Positions 1 through 11,524 of a stretch of 64,000 bases of DNA are shown here, piece by piece. The position numbers were made by a program, and so were the translations under genes. Position 1 is the first letter of the stretch; each line of letters begins with the position of its first letter. The stretch covers positions 6,324,818 through 6,388,817 of the forward strand of contig CM039134.1 in NCBI GenBank assembly GCA_022036555.1. Reading direction: 5' to 3'. The notes under the pieces were generated by a model that did no database searches, was not told the origin of the DNA, and saw nothing but the letters and a program-made list of their open reading frames with translations. The stretch comes from Microstegium vimineum. Lineage: Eukaryota; Streptophyta; Magnoliopsida; Poales; Poaceae.

Positions 1-562
1 GATAAACTGATTTTTAATGCTTACAATTTCAATGCTCTATTCCATGATGATGAGAATGTCTGCCAAAACTCTACGCCGAGCTGAGAAAAACACAAGGTCA
101 AACCCCATCTTTTTGTTCGAGCAAGATTCAGAGAACATCGGAACAGAGGATGGCCTAGATTCATTGTTTCCGCGAGGGGAACAATCCATGTTCCTTTTCC
201 AATTTGATTTTTGAAGACAGCATAGCATTCCATTCCCTAACTCAAATCCTTTATAACGGGTGGGGGAATGTTTAACTAAATACAAGTCAGGATCATGAGA
301 TCTCATTATCCATCTTACATAGTACGTAGTTTGCACTGCATCAATACAGCCATTTGACCTTCGCTACTCTGCTAGCGTGCAACATCATATCATGGTCGGA
401 TGCAAAAGAATAAGATAAACACTCCGCACATTCTCATACCCGGTGGGAACCACAGTGACCAAATAATCCTTTTGCCGTAACATCGATAACTGAACCTCAT
501 TTTGGCCTAGAATTTCCAAAAGGAACACAAAAAGTTGCCACCATTTGAGTGAGCAATGCAGC
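1..562. other. 3' flank of the NUP35 gene, nothing else recognised
   Basis: This stretch lies just downstream of the NUP35 stop codon on the minus strand, so its right part is probably 3' untranslated region. Short open frames occur on both strands but none resembles a known domain or has convincing splice sites. Confidence 0.4.
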
Positions 563-3500
563 TTAGAGGCCAAACATCAAGTCCATAACTTTGGACAAGA
601 CGGATTTTGTTGGTGAAGCAATGGCCCCAGACGCGCCACGACTGCTCTCATTGCAGCTGCCATTTGGTACAGAGGCGCTAGGTAAAGGTGCTAGCGCATT
701 CCTGGTTGCAAATCCAGTTGGCGCTACAGGTTGCGATGTAAATGTGACTGTAGCACTGCCCTGATAGTTCTCGTTGGTGTTCTCATTCAGGTACTGCCGC
801 TGCCATGGATCCACTGGCTTCACACCAATAATAAGAACACTGTTTAACTGCTGCCCATGTTTGGCGAGTGCTTTCTGTGCATCATGCCGGCTCTGAACAT
901 AAGAAAAAGCAGGACAGACAAGTCAGCAAAGATAACTGCCACCTTAAGCAGGGTGAGTCCAACATGTGAACACTATTGCTGGTAGTCAGAAAACTATGGC
1001 CTCATAAGGTATAAATTTGTATATGATATAAAAATACATGAGGCCACACGATGTCAAAAAGGGAAATTTGAGTGTAAAAAAAACTCTAAACACATGGAAA
1101 TTTGTATTATCTTGTACTACCTCCGTCCCTAAAAGAAAGCAACTATAGGAAGCGTGTCAGTCAACATAGCTCATGTTTGACTAACTTTATATCAAATAGT
1201 ATTAGTATTTATGTCTCTAAATAATTTTATTATGAAAATATATTCTATAACCAATCTAATGATACTAATTTCATATCACGAATGTTGATACTTTTTTATA
1301 TAAATTTAGTCAAAGTTCAAATCGTTTGACTTCTCGAAAAGCGAGAATTGCATTCTTTTGGGGACGGAGGTAGTACATGGAATCTAAGGTGGATCAACAA
1401 AATAACTCTTTTGTCAACCCTCTTTTGCTTTAATCACTTAGTCCTAATTTCCTTCCTATGCAAAGTGATGACAGCATTATATCCCAAACTACAGGCTAGC
1501 CAGAAAATGTGTGGTTAGCTGCTTTTATAATAACAGAATGCCCCAGTCTGTTAATACTACTTTGTTAGAATATCACTGCATAGATCAAGTAAAAGAACAT
1601 TATTTTTGAAGTGAAAAAACAATCCACCAATAGCATTTTAATTTTGGTTCTTGAATTAACCCATACCCAGAGATCACTTTCATTCAACAATTTCCCAATA
1701 ACCTTCAAAGTCTAGCTAGTTAAGCCAATGACATGACACCTACTCCATTGGTTTATTTTACACACATGCTCAGCAACGACTATCTGTTAAAAGTAGGCAC
1801 ATGACAAATATCCAGTGAGTTATCAGTGCTGAAACAATAGAGCTGTAAATAGTTACCTGATACAAGATATGCACCCAGTTCGCATCCCTTGGACCAGGAA
1901 CATGTCTCAAGACTATCCCACACTTCTCAAATTCTCGCAGCACCATGTTAGTATCACCAGGTGAAAATCTGAAAGAAATAAGATGGCAGACTAATAAAAA
2001 TGAAATACATTATAACACTAATAACACCACTAGCATACAACAATCATACCCATTCAAGCTAATCAGATGTTCAGAGAATTGAGCGCACAAGGGCATACTG
2101 GTGGTTTATGGATAGCATGACTTTTCATAAACACGTGAACAACCAAAGTTCTATCTCTATTTTGAAACATTGGGTGTATTAGGACTAAAAGAGCACGCTT
2201 ATAGGTTTTGACTAATGCTTACTCAAATTATATGCATGCTTAGTACATAAAAGTTGTATCAATAGATTCACACTCCAACAACTGATTTTGAAGCAATTGA
2301 TGCCATAATGTAAAGAGTAATTGATAATCAACATCAAAGTATGCTTCTAAAGACTTTTTCCAAATCCTAACACACCTTACAAAATGAAATGGAGAAGTGT
2401 ATGCACCTATATTAGAACATTTAGGCTACCGTATAGTGCAGCAATGCATGTAACTGTAAGTGAAAAATTAGAATACATACTGAATCAGTACAAGAGGAGA
2501 GATCCTAAAACTGGCTGATTAATATTTGTTGGATTTTTCCTCTCCTAAGTTGAAAAATTGTGCAATAAAAAGTAAAATTACTATACATAATGCATGTATC
2601 CATTTCCTACCAACATGTAACCAACTTTATCAGTATGACCATAACAAAAGGCAAGCCTTTTCATGGTAGAGGATAACCAAATCTATTGGATATGAGCATT
2701 GTGTCACTCTATCACATGGACTGAGAAGAGCATGATCTGAGAGAGTGTACGTCAACAAACACCATCAAATCAACAAAAAATAGGGTATCCTCGTTTAACT
2801 ATACTAGCAGACTACTAATAAACTATCCATCCGTTCCAAACTGCAAGTGATTCTGGATTTTCTAGGTACACACTACATATGCATTATGTCTAGATACATA
2901 GTTTGCTATGTATCTAGAAAAGCCAAAACGACTTACAATTTGTAACAGCATGATAATGTCAACAATAGAAGGCTGGAATTCTATCCAAACTACCACAAAC
3001 TCAGTACAAAATTCCATCAATCAGCATTGAGCTTGCCAATCACGCCAGTTGCCATACTCTAGCTTGATCAATAAAATCACCAAAAGTAAAGCAGACCACA
3101 ACGATTCAATAATTTGCAAATTCGACCAAGGGGTGAGAGTAATAGTATGATGTACCATCATGGCTAATAAACCCAACTGCAAACATGTCGGCAATTGAAC
3201 TCATGATCTCTAAAGTTCCTGGTAGTAACTTGCTTGTTAATGATAAAAACCCAACATTAAAAATGGTCAAAAGGTAGTTTCAACTAGGAAACTAATCTGT
3301 TGTTCCCTGTTAAGGCCATGTTGGTAATGTAGGTATCAAAATCATCTTGTACCCTCTTGAACTATGTGCTCTGAATATCTGGAGCTATATTGGGGCCTTA
3401 GGGGTAAGAGGTCCATTCACTGCATGTCTATGTCACTGATGGTACACATAGGGGTAAGAGGTCCATTCACTGCATGTCTATGTCACTGATGGTACACAAT

Positions 3501-4273
3501 TCTTGGAAGTCTGCATGTCTATGTTCAAAGGGAAACTCTCTGGCAGCAGCAGATGAGTTTTTAAGAAACATTATCAATTCCACATGCACAGATGCACTTC
3601 GCCATAACCAGCTTATAAGCATACTATACTAACCTATAATTACAAAGCGAAACATGCAACTGAGTCCAATGCAGCAGATTATACAACAATGCACACATCC
3701 TACCACACCCATTGCATCGAATTAGCTGGGGGGCGAGACAACATACCCGAAAACGGTGACCCACTCCTCCTCGTCGACCCGGCCAGCAGCAGGAGCCGAA
3801 TCTCTTGGCATCTCCGGCCGAGCCACCTCCCTGGGGGGCGGCAGCGTGATCAGTGCCACCTTCTGCTGCTGTGACTGCTGACCCGACGGCGTCGTCGGGG
3901 ACTGCTGCTGGTGCTGCACGACGCCATCCATCGGTGACCCCTCCCTGGGCTTCTCCTCCCTCGAGGGGGTCCACCATGTCGAGTGGGCCGGTGAGCCGTT
4001 GGACCGCATTGGCGAGGAGAAGAGGCCAGCGCCACGCGGGGGCTGAGGCGAGGGGTTCGAAGTCGCCTGCGAAGGCGTGGCCGGCTGCGGGGAGGGAGAG
4101 AGGTGGGAGGGGTCGTCGAGGGAGAGCAGCGGTGGAGGCGGCGGCGGGGTGGAGGCCTGCGTCTCGCGTCGCATCGAGGCGGGTGGGAGGCGGAACGACG
4201 AGGAGATCGGCGACGACAGGTCCCGCAGGAACGGCGGGTGGTGGCGCCGGTGGTCCGGCCTGGAGGCACTCAT
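563..4273 (-). CDS. NUP35: Nucleoporin NUP35/Nup53 (MPPN/RRM-NUP35 domain), 3 exons
   Basis: Three exons, 4273-3747, 1968-1857 and 892-563, join in frame with GT-AG borders into 322 residues. The N-terminal half (residues 1-160) is low-complexity, rich in Pro, Ser and Gln, with a signature-like SSPMRSNGSPAHSTWW stretch. The RRM-like NUP35 domain follows from about residue 165 (DEEEWVTVFGF) across all three exons to VKPVDPWQRQYL near residue 240. The protein ends in a short amphipathic segment, SVLSKVMDLMFGL. In Nup53/Nup35 proteins this domain dimerises and the C-terminal helix binds the nuclear pore membrane. The protein is therefore inferred to be an inner-ring scaffold component at the nuclear pore. 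Length matches plant homologues as I know them. The start at 4273 is the first ATG of the long first-exon frame. Intron 1 (1969-3746) and intron 2 (893-1856) carry transposon remnants. Confidence 0.93.
1117..1373. mobile_element. Stowaway-type MITE in NUP35 intron 2
   Basis: The element begins CTACCTCCGTCCCTAAAAG and ends with its near-perfect inverse, CTTTTGGGGACGGAGGTAG. It is flanked by a TA dinucleotide on each side, as expected for Tc1/mariner-derived Stowaway MITEs. It is 257 bp, AT-rich inside and noncoding. Confidence 0.9.
2825..2948. mobile_element. Degenerate Stowaway-like remnant in NUP35 intron 1
   Basis: The left end (ATCCATCCGTTCCAAACTGC) resembles a Stowaway terminus. The interior holds the inverted arms TATGTCTAGATACATAGT and CTATGTATCTAGAAAAGCC typical of the grass CTCCGTTCCAAATTATAAGTC family. 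The right terminus has decayed. Confidence 0.55.
3401..3498. repeat. Perfect 50 bp tandem duplication in NUP35 intron 1
   Basis: The unit starting GGGGTAAGAGGTCCATTCAC occurs at 3401-3450 and again at 3451-3498, with no mismatch over the shared 48 bases. The lack of divergence suggests a recent replication-slippage event. Confidence 0.95.
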
Positions 4274-4510
4274 GACGGCGGCGGGAGAGATGAAACCCTA
4301 GCAGAGAAAAGTGGAGCTCCACAGTCGAGTGCGCTTGGGTTTTTGGAAGGAAGGCTCGCGCGTGTGAATGGGAAGAGGCAAACAGAACGGCTGTGTCACT
4401 AACATGTGGACCCCAGAACTTAACAGGCCCCACATGTCGGAGTACTGACGTTTGATTCCCGGCTCGGAGGCGTTGAGCAGGAATACGCCATACTCCATTG
4501 CTCGAATAAA
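4274..4510. promoter_or_regulatory. Shared divergent promoter between NUP35 and the TMX2-like gene
   Basis: Only 237 bp separate the start codon of the minus-strand NUP35 gene from that of the plus-strand TMX2-like gene, so both 5' leaders and both core promoters must lie here or overlap the genes. I see no clear TATA box, which suits a housekeeping bidirectional promoter. The function is inferred from geometry. Confidence 0.6.
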
Positions 4511-7500
4511 ATGGAGGTCGCGACGGCGACGGAGGCGTCGGCGCCGGCGGCGAGCGGCGGCGCGGCGCGGCAGATCCACCCGTTCCCGTGGCTAGACGCT
4601 GCCATCTCGGAGCCCTACTACTTCCTGCACCTCCTCGCCTTCTTCTCTTACTTCGCGGCCCGCAGCGCGGCGCTCTCCGCCGACGACGGAGGGGAGCTCC
4701 ACGACCGCCTCCTCCGTCGGGTAAGCTTCGGAGATCCCCGTGTGCCCGATCCGGATCGTGCCATTCGGTTGGTTGTTGAATTGTGTTGGCTCATGCGAAT
4801 CGGAGTTAATGTGCTTGGTTTTGCAGGAGATCCAGGCAGTGCTCGTGTTCCTCGTGCTCTTCGTAGTGAAGGTGCGATGATCAATTCCAACTAGAATTCC
4901 ATTGCTAGCTTATTTTGAGTAGTGTACATGGATTTGGTGTAAATTGGTGGGAGCAGCCAGTAGGTACTAGCTACTCTGTTGCTCTAAAACGCGGATTGCA
5001 ATGCTGTTATGTGTGCCTTCATATTTGTTATGTTAAATAAATGGGCAAGGACTTTGTGGGTTTCTAGTTTTTTTTTTTCATTTTAAACCAGTCAGCCTAC
5101 AACTTGAGATGTTGAATTTGATGTCTCAGTAAATTGAAAAAGAAAAAGGGTCACATTGTTTGGCCATTACATGAGTTGCTTTTGTGGTAGAATTAGATTT
5201 TCTATGAGGTTAGATTGCATCATATTGAAGATGCAAGATCTGTTGAAGTAATAGCAAATTAGCAATGCTGGTTAGGATGTGAGAGACAATGTTACACTAT
5301 TCCTTTTGGGATACTTTCTCATATTGCAAATATGCATATAGATTCACTTGCGCCTTATCTTTTTGCTGCTGGAAGTTGATTATTCACATGCTACAGGAAT
5401 GCCTTGCTATTTCTTGTGTGATACTTCCTCATATTTATGGCACTTTTTTTGGAAGTGGATTATTTGCATGCTCGAGGAATGCTCATTACTGAGTTTACAC
5501 ATTGGTTCATACGAAAACAATATTTTATGGGTGGATTTTTTCTTGTATTTGTCATTCGCTATTTCGCTGTCCACATGCTCAAATACACAATCAGATTATC
5601 ATAACACTTATTCCTGAGTCTTCCACAAGGGGGGGGGGGGGGGGGCAGTGAGGAATTATATCTTTCTTTTTTTTTCCCTTGCGAGAGAGGAATTATACTT
5701 TTCGCTATCAAATTTACTGTCTTCTTGTTTGGTATGGGATGATGATTGTGTAAAAGCTGGTGATCATGTTTATTTTACTAATTGAATTGTTAATGCTCAG
5801 CAGATTGTGAAAGAGGAAACCTGGGAAACATTCATTGCTGACGCATTGCTTTATGCGAAGGTGTGTTGATGTGGGATGATCCTGTTTTCTTATCTGTTGT
5901 CATTGAGCCCAAATGAAATAATAATCTTTTGGTTTTCTTTGATAGAACCAGGTTACTGTAGAGCATATAGTTTCAATACTGCAGTTAATATTTGTTGAAT
6001 TCACAATTCTGATTCCTTTTCCTTTTTCCCCTCACGTTGTAGGGTTTACTGCTGGCAGTTACTTTGGTTATTGATTATTGGCTGGCCTTTGCCTACTTTC
6101 TGGGATTTCTTGGTATGTTTGTTTATCACACATGACAGTTGATATTTATCAATCTAATTATTGACCAGCATATCTGAACTTTTATCCATAGACTGTAACT
6201 AATTCAGTCTCTCCTGAATAGCTACCCTGAGGGATGGCTGGGGCATGGGCTCTAATTACCTAATACCCATGCCAAACTGTTGAGATTGGGCTCTGGAGTT
6301 CCTTCCTGAAATTATGGAAAATTCTTTACCCTATCACTCCATCAGGAGAGAAGAGGTTGTCTAAGGAGAGCTGGTTCCAATGTGCTATCAAATTATAAAG
6401 ATAGTACCCCCTGATTGGGCTCCTCCTCTGTAAGCAGGACGGACAATCTTGTCGGTCCTGCTATTTCATTCCCTGAAACGAAGTCTGCTATTTACTATTT
6501 AGGGGTTGGCGCGTTCGCCGGTCCAGGGGTTGAAGCCCCAGGGTTGGCGCCTGTTGGAGTTGTGGCCGCCAGAGGTGGAGGGCTGCTGGCTGCCCTTCCT
6601 GGTGTTGGGGCGCCGGTTGTCCGGCTGCTGCTGCTGCTGGCAGCCTGCAGGAAAGGAGGCAGCAGTGAAGAGCGCCGAGGCAGCACGGACCTTCTCGTCA
6701 TTCTGCAGCTGCAGTTCCTTGAGGAGAAGCTGATGGCGAGCGGAGGAGAAGGTGAGGGGCTGTTGCCCGGCAATGTTGTCGGCGACCGTGGAGTAGACCT
6801 CGTTGACGCCGCGCAGAAGGTTGAGGACGAGAGTGCCCTCGAGGACGGTCTGGCCAACGTCGCGCAGTTCGTCGGTCTTCGCCTTCATGTGGACGCAGTA
6901 GTCGTCGATGGAGGAATCCCCTTGAATCATCGAGTGGAACTCGTGATTGAGGAAGATGGCACGAGGCGCTTTGTTCGCCTGGAACACGTCGTCGATGGCG
7001 CTCCACAGCGCGCATGCCGTCTGCTTATCGTCGGTCATGGCGAGGTTGAGGATGGAATCAGAGGCGGTGCTGTACATCCATCCGCGGACGCAGAAGTCAG
7101 CCTGCTGCCAGGTTTCGTCGGTGGGGCGCGCGGGGGAGGCGGTGTCGAGGTGGCTCAGCAGGCCAAACTTCCCGCACATGGCGCGGAAAGCCGTCGACCA
7201 CTTGGTGAAGTTTGAGGGCTTCAACTCGAGGACCATGGGGACGTGCAGTTTGACATTGATGGTGGCGAAGGGGCAGATGGCCGGGGCAGATGCAGTCCCT
7301 AGGGCGCTGCTGGTGCTAGAGGTGGAGTCGGAGGCAGTTCCCATGGGGAGGGAAGGAGGAGAGGCGGCGCAGGAGGGAGCAGTGGGAGGTGTTGAGGTCC
7401 CGGGGAATCAGATCAAGGCCCGGTTCTCTGATACCATGTAGAAAGATAGAATTGGGGGGCAATTGGCCACACCTCAATGTGAGGGGGGCGCCATCTATTT

Positions 7501-10500
7501 ATAGGGCAGTTGGCCTTGCTTTACAAGGCAGGGGGTAATCTCCCTGATTTACATCTGCTAACTATAGCAACTAATCCCTGATTTACATCTGATAATTACC
7601 TGATTTACAGCTGCTAATTATGGCTATGATATCCATAATTAGCAGGGGATACACTCAACAGCTTCATTTATTCTCCTTTCTCAAATGTTTATATATTTTG
7701 GACTCATCATAACTTGTGCTTATTTTTGTTTCCTTCTGTAGTTATATATGCTGTAGCTCAACAGCCACCTTATGATGGCCTAGGTATGCATGTCTTTGAC
7801 AGCTGAGAACTGTATTCTTAAGTGTTGGATACTATGCTTTTAATTAATATTTTGTATGATCGTATCCTTGTTTGCACCCTTGGGTTGCTTGTTGTTAACG
7901 TGTTTTTTAAGCTAAATTTTACTCACGCATCCCATGGGGCTAAAGCATATAGAAGTTTCGCAAACAAAAAAGCATCTGGAACTTAGTAGTTAATGGCTTG
8001 TGATGGGTTATACCAGTATAAGAAGTTTTACATTTGGTAAAGTAAGCGGTTGCAAATCAACCATAGGCAATTACTGCATGCGGCGTTTTTATTATCAGTT
8101 TTCTCAGAGCGTCTCTTGTACAAATTCAGAACTTGTTATGAAATTGAACTAATGAGTGCTTGCATTGGTGCTTTGGTGGTAACTGGCTCTTTACTGAATA
8201 GAACACTGTCCACTGTCCTATATTCAGGGTGGAGCGGACTTGGACCAGTGCCATCTATCTTATTTATGACTTTGAATGCAAGACATGTCTGTTCACAAAT
8301 AGATCTACCAGTTTTTAATGTGATGTTCCTAGACTGGATTGTCCTGAAATAGATTGATCTACCTGGGATTACCAATATTGCAAACCTTGGTACTTTGCTA
8401 CTTTAGATAAACTTTGCAGCTGAATAGAGAGGGAGCATGTATACTAGTGCTAGGAAATTATGTTTGAGCATTGGTTTTCATTTGACTCTGCGTGTGGCAT
8501 AATTCTTTTTCCTATGTTTATGCTCGTTTATACATTAAAAGCTAAAATGGGACAGCATCAATATTCTCTTTAATATCATGTGACAGTACAAATTTGAAAA
8601 GCATATCTATTTGTTAAACAAACTGCTTGTCATTTTCTTACCTAATCCAATTTCAAACATTGCCTTTGTTTCTCTCAATTGCACTGATATTTTACTTTTA
8701 ACACAGGCCATTCAAATCGCTTGACCCCATTGCAACTTGAAAGTCTGCTAACTGAAGAGCCAACATCACGATTTTGGCTGGTAATTTCTTTACATGTTTT
8801 TTAATGAATTCTTATATCATTGTCTCCCAAATTTCCAGTAAATTCCTACCCGCTTTATTATTTGGTCGAGGCTCGTAGCCTGTAGGTACCTACAATCGTT
8901 ACAAATGTGTCACTCATCTTATGGAAGGATTAGGAGCCTGAGAAAAATTTCTTATGGTTTGATGGCAACCAGTTGAATTTCTTGCCCAACCGTGCAACTA
9001 AATTTAGAGACACAGTTACTATATGACTTTAGTGCATATGATTAAAAATATAGTTTGCCTACTTTGACAGCCACAGCATCAAAATCTGACCACCTTAAGA
9101 AGTTTGGAGTCTTCTCATTTTCTTTTGGTTAGTGAGGGAACTTGTAGGAGTTCCTTTTGTAAGAATCACCCCAGAAGTTTCTTGCTCATAAAGTCAGGTC
9201 TGTGTTTTAATTTCCCTGGTTCTTTGATGACTGGATATTTTTATTTCAATGCATACAGGTAGAATTCCGAACTTCATTTTCAGCAAAATGTATACAAGCA
9301 AGCAGTGTTCTGCCTGAACTTTCTATTATGTAAGTATTTGTTGAAATTTCTGATTGTTTACTACCTTGTGGAATTCCCATTCTGTGCTGTAAGGTAGTAT
9401 TAAGATCCTACAACAAAATCTCCTTGCTGTGATGGGAGTTTGAGACTCAACTGAAAGCATTAAATTTTCCGTGCCATTCTTTCTTGCAGTTACATGGCAC
9501 TGACCATTATTTGCTCTTGAAATATATTGTTTAACTGATCTATGCTTCCTAATCAATATCTCAAGTTAGTTTAAGAAACTATTCAGAGTACTTTCCTTTT
9601 GACCTGAACATAGCATGGCCCAAGTTTTTCTATTAATTGCATTTTCATATTCTATTAATGCAGATACTCCAACAAGAACATCTCTTTTGGAATAATTGAC
9701 CTTGGGCAGTTCCCAAATGCTGCAGCAAAATTTGGGATATCCATGTGGGGTAACTTTTTTGGCTTCATTTATCTGCTTCATTTACTGTTATCTGTTTGGG
9801 TTGGAGATTTAGAGTGCTTTCATTTCAGTCTTATATGCTCTATTAACTCTTGACTTGATTTCTTTGAACAGATCATCTTCCCACGTACATATTGTTTGAC
9901 AAGGTGACTGAAGTCTCTCGGTTTCCAGAAATCACAAGTGAATCAAAAGTATTTGTGCCAAAAGTTACTAAGGTTATTTTCATCGCCTTTTGTTCTTATG
10001 GTCTATCATATGTCCCTTTTTATGGATCGACCTACATGAGTTTACATTAGTTCTGACATTTTTTATCAACATGTCCTTTGGTAAAGGGTTAATGCTACTT
10101 GAAAATTATACAGCTATATACCTAATTGTAAATATATTAGTTTTCATATATGTTATTTGAAGAACTTAAGGGTCTGTTTGGTTTCTGAACGCCTAGGGAT
10201 GGGATGGTTCTGTCCCTAGTTTTTGGGGTGGGGTGATCCGAATAGCTTGTTTGGCTTTAGGGACAGAGTCATCCTTGTTTCTTTTTTGGTTGAGGGAGTG
10301 AAGAGGGACACAGACAAGAAGCCGTTGGTGTGTGGTCCAAGTGTTAGTGGAGCATAGCATCTCCATGGGGTGCTCGAATCGCCATGGGCACCGGCACCAT
10401 GCCCAACTTGGCTCCACCGCACCCTCCACCACACGATCTCCATGGCTGTCTTCTTCCTGTAGCTTGGCGGCCATGGTCATGGCAGATCGGTGCCCCCGCT

Positions 10501-11524
10501 CGGCTACACTCTCTTTGGCCACCCCTGATAGGCTTCTCCCACTTCGACCAACCTGCTCGGCTCCTCCCTCTTCGTCCGCCCCTACTCAGCTCTGGTCGAC
10601 CCTGCTCGACTGCTCGGCTCCTCCCAGATCGACACGCCCAGCTCCAGCTGCCTCGGCATTGCTGTTTCTATGTAGGGCACGATGGGGCCTGCGTCATGTG
10701 CAGTGGGGGCACGCGGTGGGGCATGCAGTGTCACGGTGCAGCGCCCGGCGAGCACGGAGGAGGAAGGACCGAAACAAGCAGAAGAAGAAACATGAACGGA
10801 GCAATAACAGCGTCGAGAGGGAGTTCAACAGATTCTGAGGGACACCTGGGGATGGCATCTTAGGAGAATATACCCTCCAAGGGATGGTTCCATTCCACAT
10901 GTTCCAAAACCAATCACTCTGCCCTGCCCCCAAACAAAACACACCCTAAGCGTTTTTTTGGCAGTGTACTATTGGTGTGGCTGGTTATTCTAATTGGCGG
11001 ATAACAGATAACCATGATCCTGTAATGGAAAAGGTAGCTGGGAGATAAGCTAGTTTGGATAGTGGGGTTAAGGAACATCAACATCAACAAAGCCTGTAGT
11101 CCCAAGCAAGTTGGGGTAGGCAAAATATAAAGTGGGGTTAAGGAAACACAAAAGAAATAGGTGGAAGTTAAAGTAATGAAATATGGCCTACCTAATAACC
11201 TAAAGAATGGTGTGTAAGAAGACAACAAGAAATACAGTTTGACACTCCAGTTCACTTTTATTTTAGTTTCGATATTACATCTGGGTTGATTATCTGACTC
11301 TGTGCTTCAATCAAAGTACTGTTGTGAGTCGTGGCCAACTTTTTGACATGCCGATGATCGAACTCCTGAAACTTCAGTTAGCTATCGAGTCATTCTCAAT
11401 GGCCCAGCATGAAAATCAATTGTGTGATGGTTATATCATGCCTGTGTATTTCTTGCAGAAACTTCTTTGCCAGCATTTTGATCTTGACAGACGATTGATT
11501 GGATACCTATCTACCTGTAAGTGA
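4511..11524 (+). CDS. TMX2-like thioredoxin-related transmembrane protein, 10 exons
   Basis: Ten exons (4511-4720, 4827-4871, 5804-5860, 6043-6112, 7742-7783, 8707-8780, 9259-9329, 9664-9749, 9872-9972, 11459-11524) join in frame into 273 residues with canonical borders. Residues about 30-48 (YYFLHLLAFFSYFAA), 72-84 (AVLVFLVLFVVK) and 107-130 (LLLAVTLVIDYWLAFAYFL) are hydrophobic membrane segments. A thioredoxin-like fold follows (VEFRTSFSAKC, then FGIIDLGQFPNAAAKFGIS and LPTYILFDKV). The usual TMX2 active-site-like motif SNDC is replaced by SAKC, leaving one cysteine, so classic disulphide exchange is unlikely. TMX2 family members act at the ER membrane. Human TMX2 is of similar size and the plant role is not well defined. 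Exon 3 has a CAGCAG tandem acceptor. The final codons overlap a perfect GTAAGT donor, so an alternative 3' end is possible. Confidence 0.88.
5631..5646. repeat. Poly-G tract in TMX2-like intron 2
   Basis: An uninterrupted run of about 16-17 G residues follows TTCCACAA. Such tracts are hard to sequence and the exact length is uncertain. Confidence 0.7.
6499..7344 (-). mobile_element. Ty1-copia gag fragment inside TMX2-like intron 4
   Basis: An open frame of 281 codons on the strand opposite the host gene encodes a copia-type Gag (UBN2-like) domain. Recognisable blocks are LKPSNFTKWSTAFRAMCGKF, ALWSAIDDVFQANKAPRAIF, IDDYCVHMKAKTDELRDVG and VLNLLRGVNEVYSTVADNI. It ends at a stop in a Gln/Pro-rich tail before any CCHC zinc knuckle, and I see no protease, integrase or reverse transcriptase. 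It lies directly downstream of a short LTR and tRNA-Met-type primer site at 7426-7660. It is a truncated, or GAG-only, element whose frame is still open. I found no 3' LTR between 6113 and 6499. Confidence 0.85.
7437..7660 (-). repeat. Copia 5' LTR (224 bp) with primer-binding site
   Basis: Read on the minus strand, the LTR starts TGTTGAGTGTATCCCC at 7660 and ends CTTTCTACA at 7437. It is followed at 7436-7426 by TGGTATCAGAG, the initiator-Met tRNA primer-binding site of copia elements. Inside are three CTGATTTACA-type repeats and a TATTTATAG TATA-like box. The gag frame follows in the same direction. Confidence 0.85.
10170..10946. mobile_element. PIF/Harbinger-like nonautonomous element in TMX2-like intron 9
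   Basis: The ends are GGGTCTGTTTGG (left) and CCAAACAAAACACACCC (right), imperfect inverted repeats. They are flanked by TAA on both sides (10167-10169 and 10947-10949), the 3 bp duplication expected for the Harbinger superfamily. The 777 bp interior contains a GC-rich block (10330-10800) with no recognisable transposase. Confidence 0.72.
11073..11122. repeat. Short fragment of a widespread plant dispersed repeat
   Basis: AACATCAACATCAACAAAGC followed by a CCCAAGCAAGTTGGGGTAGG block matches, from memory, a short motif scattered in plant genomes and associated with Au-type SINE sequences. It lies in TMX2-like intron 9. The family assignment is uncertain. Confidence 0.4.

Noticed and set aside
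3853..4402. Plus-strand open frames of 74-140 codons over the NUP35 first exon
   Set aside because: They are Arg/Gly-rich shadows created by high GC on the opposite strand of a verified exon.
6415..7215. A 266-codon plus-strand frame in TMX2-like intron 4
   Set aside because: It is antisense to the copia gag frame, which has recognisable domain blocks, and has no domain of its own.
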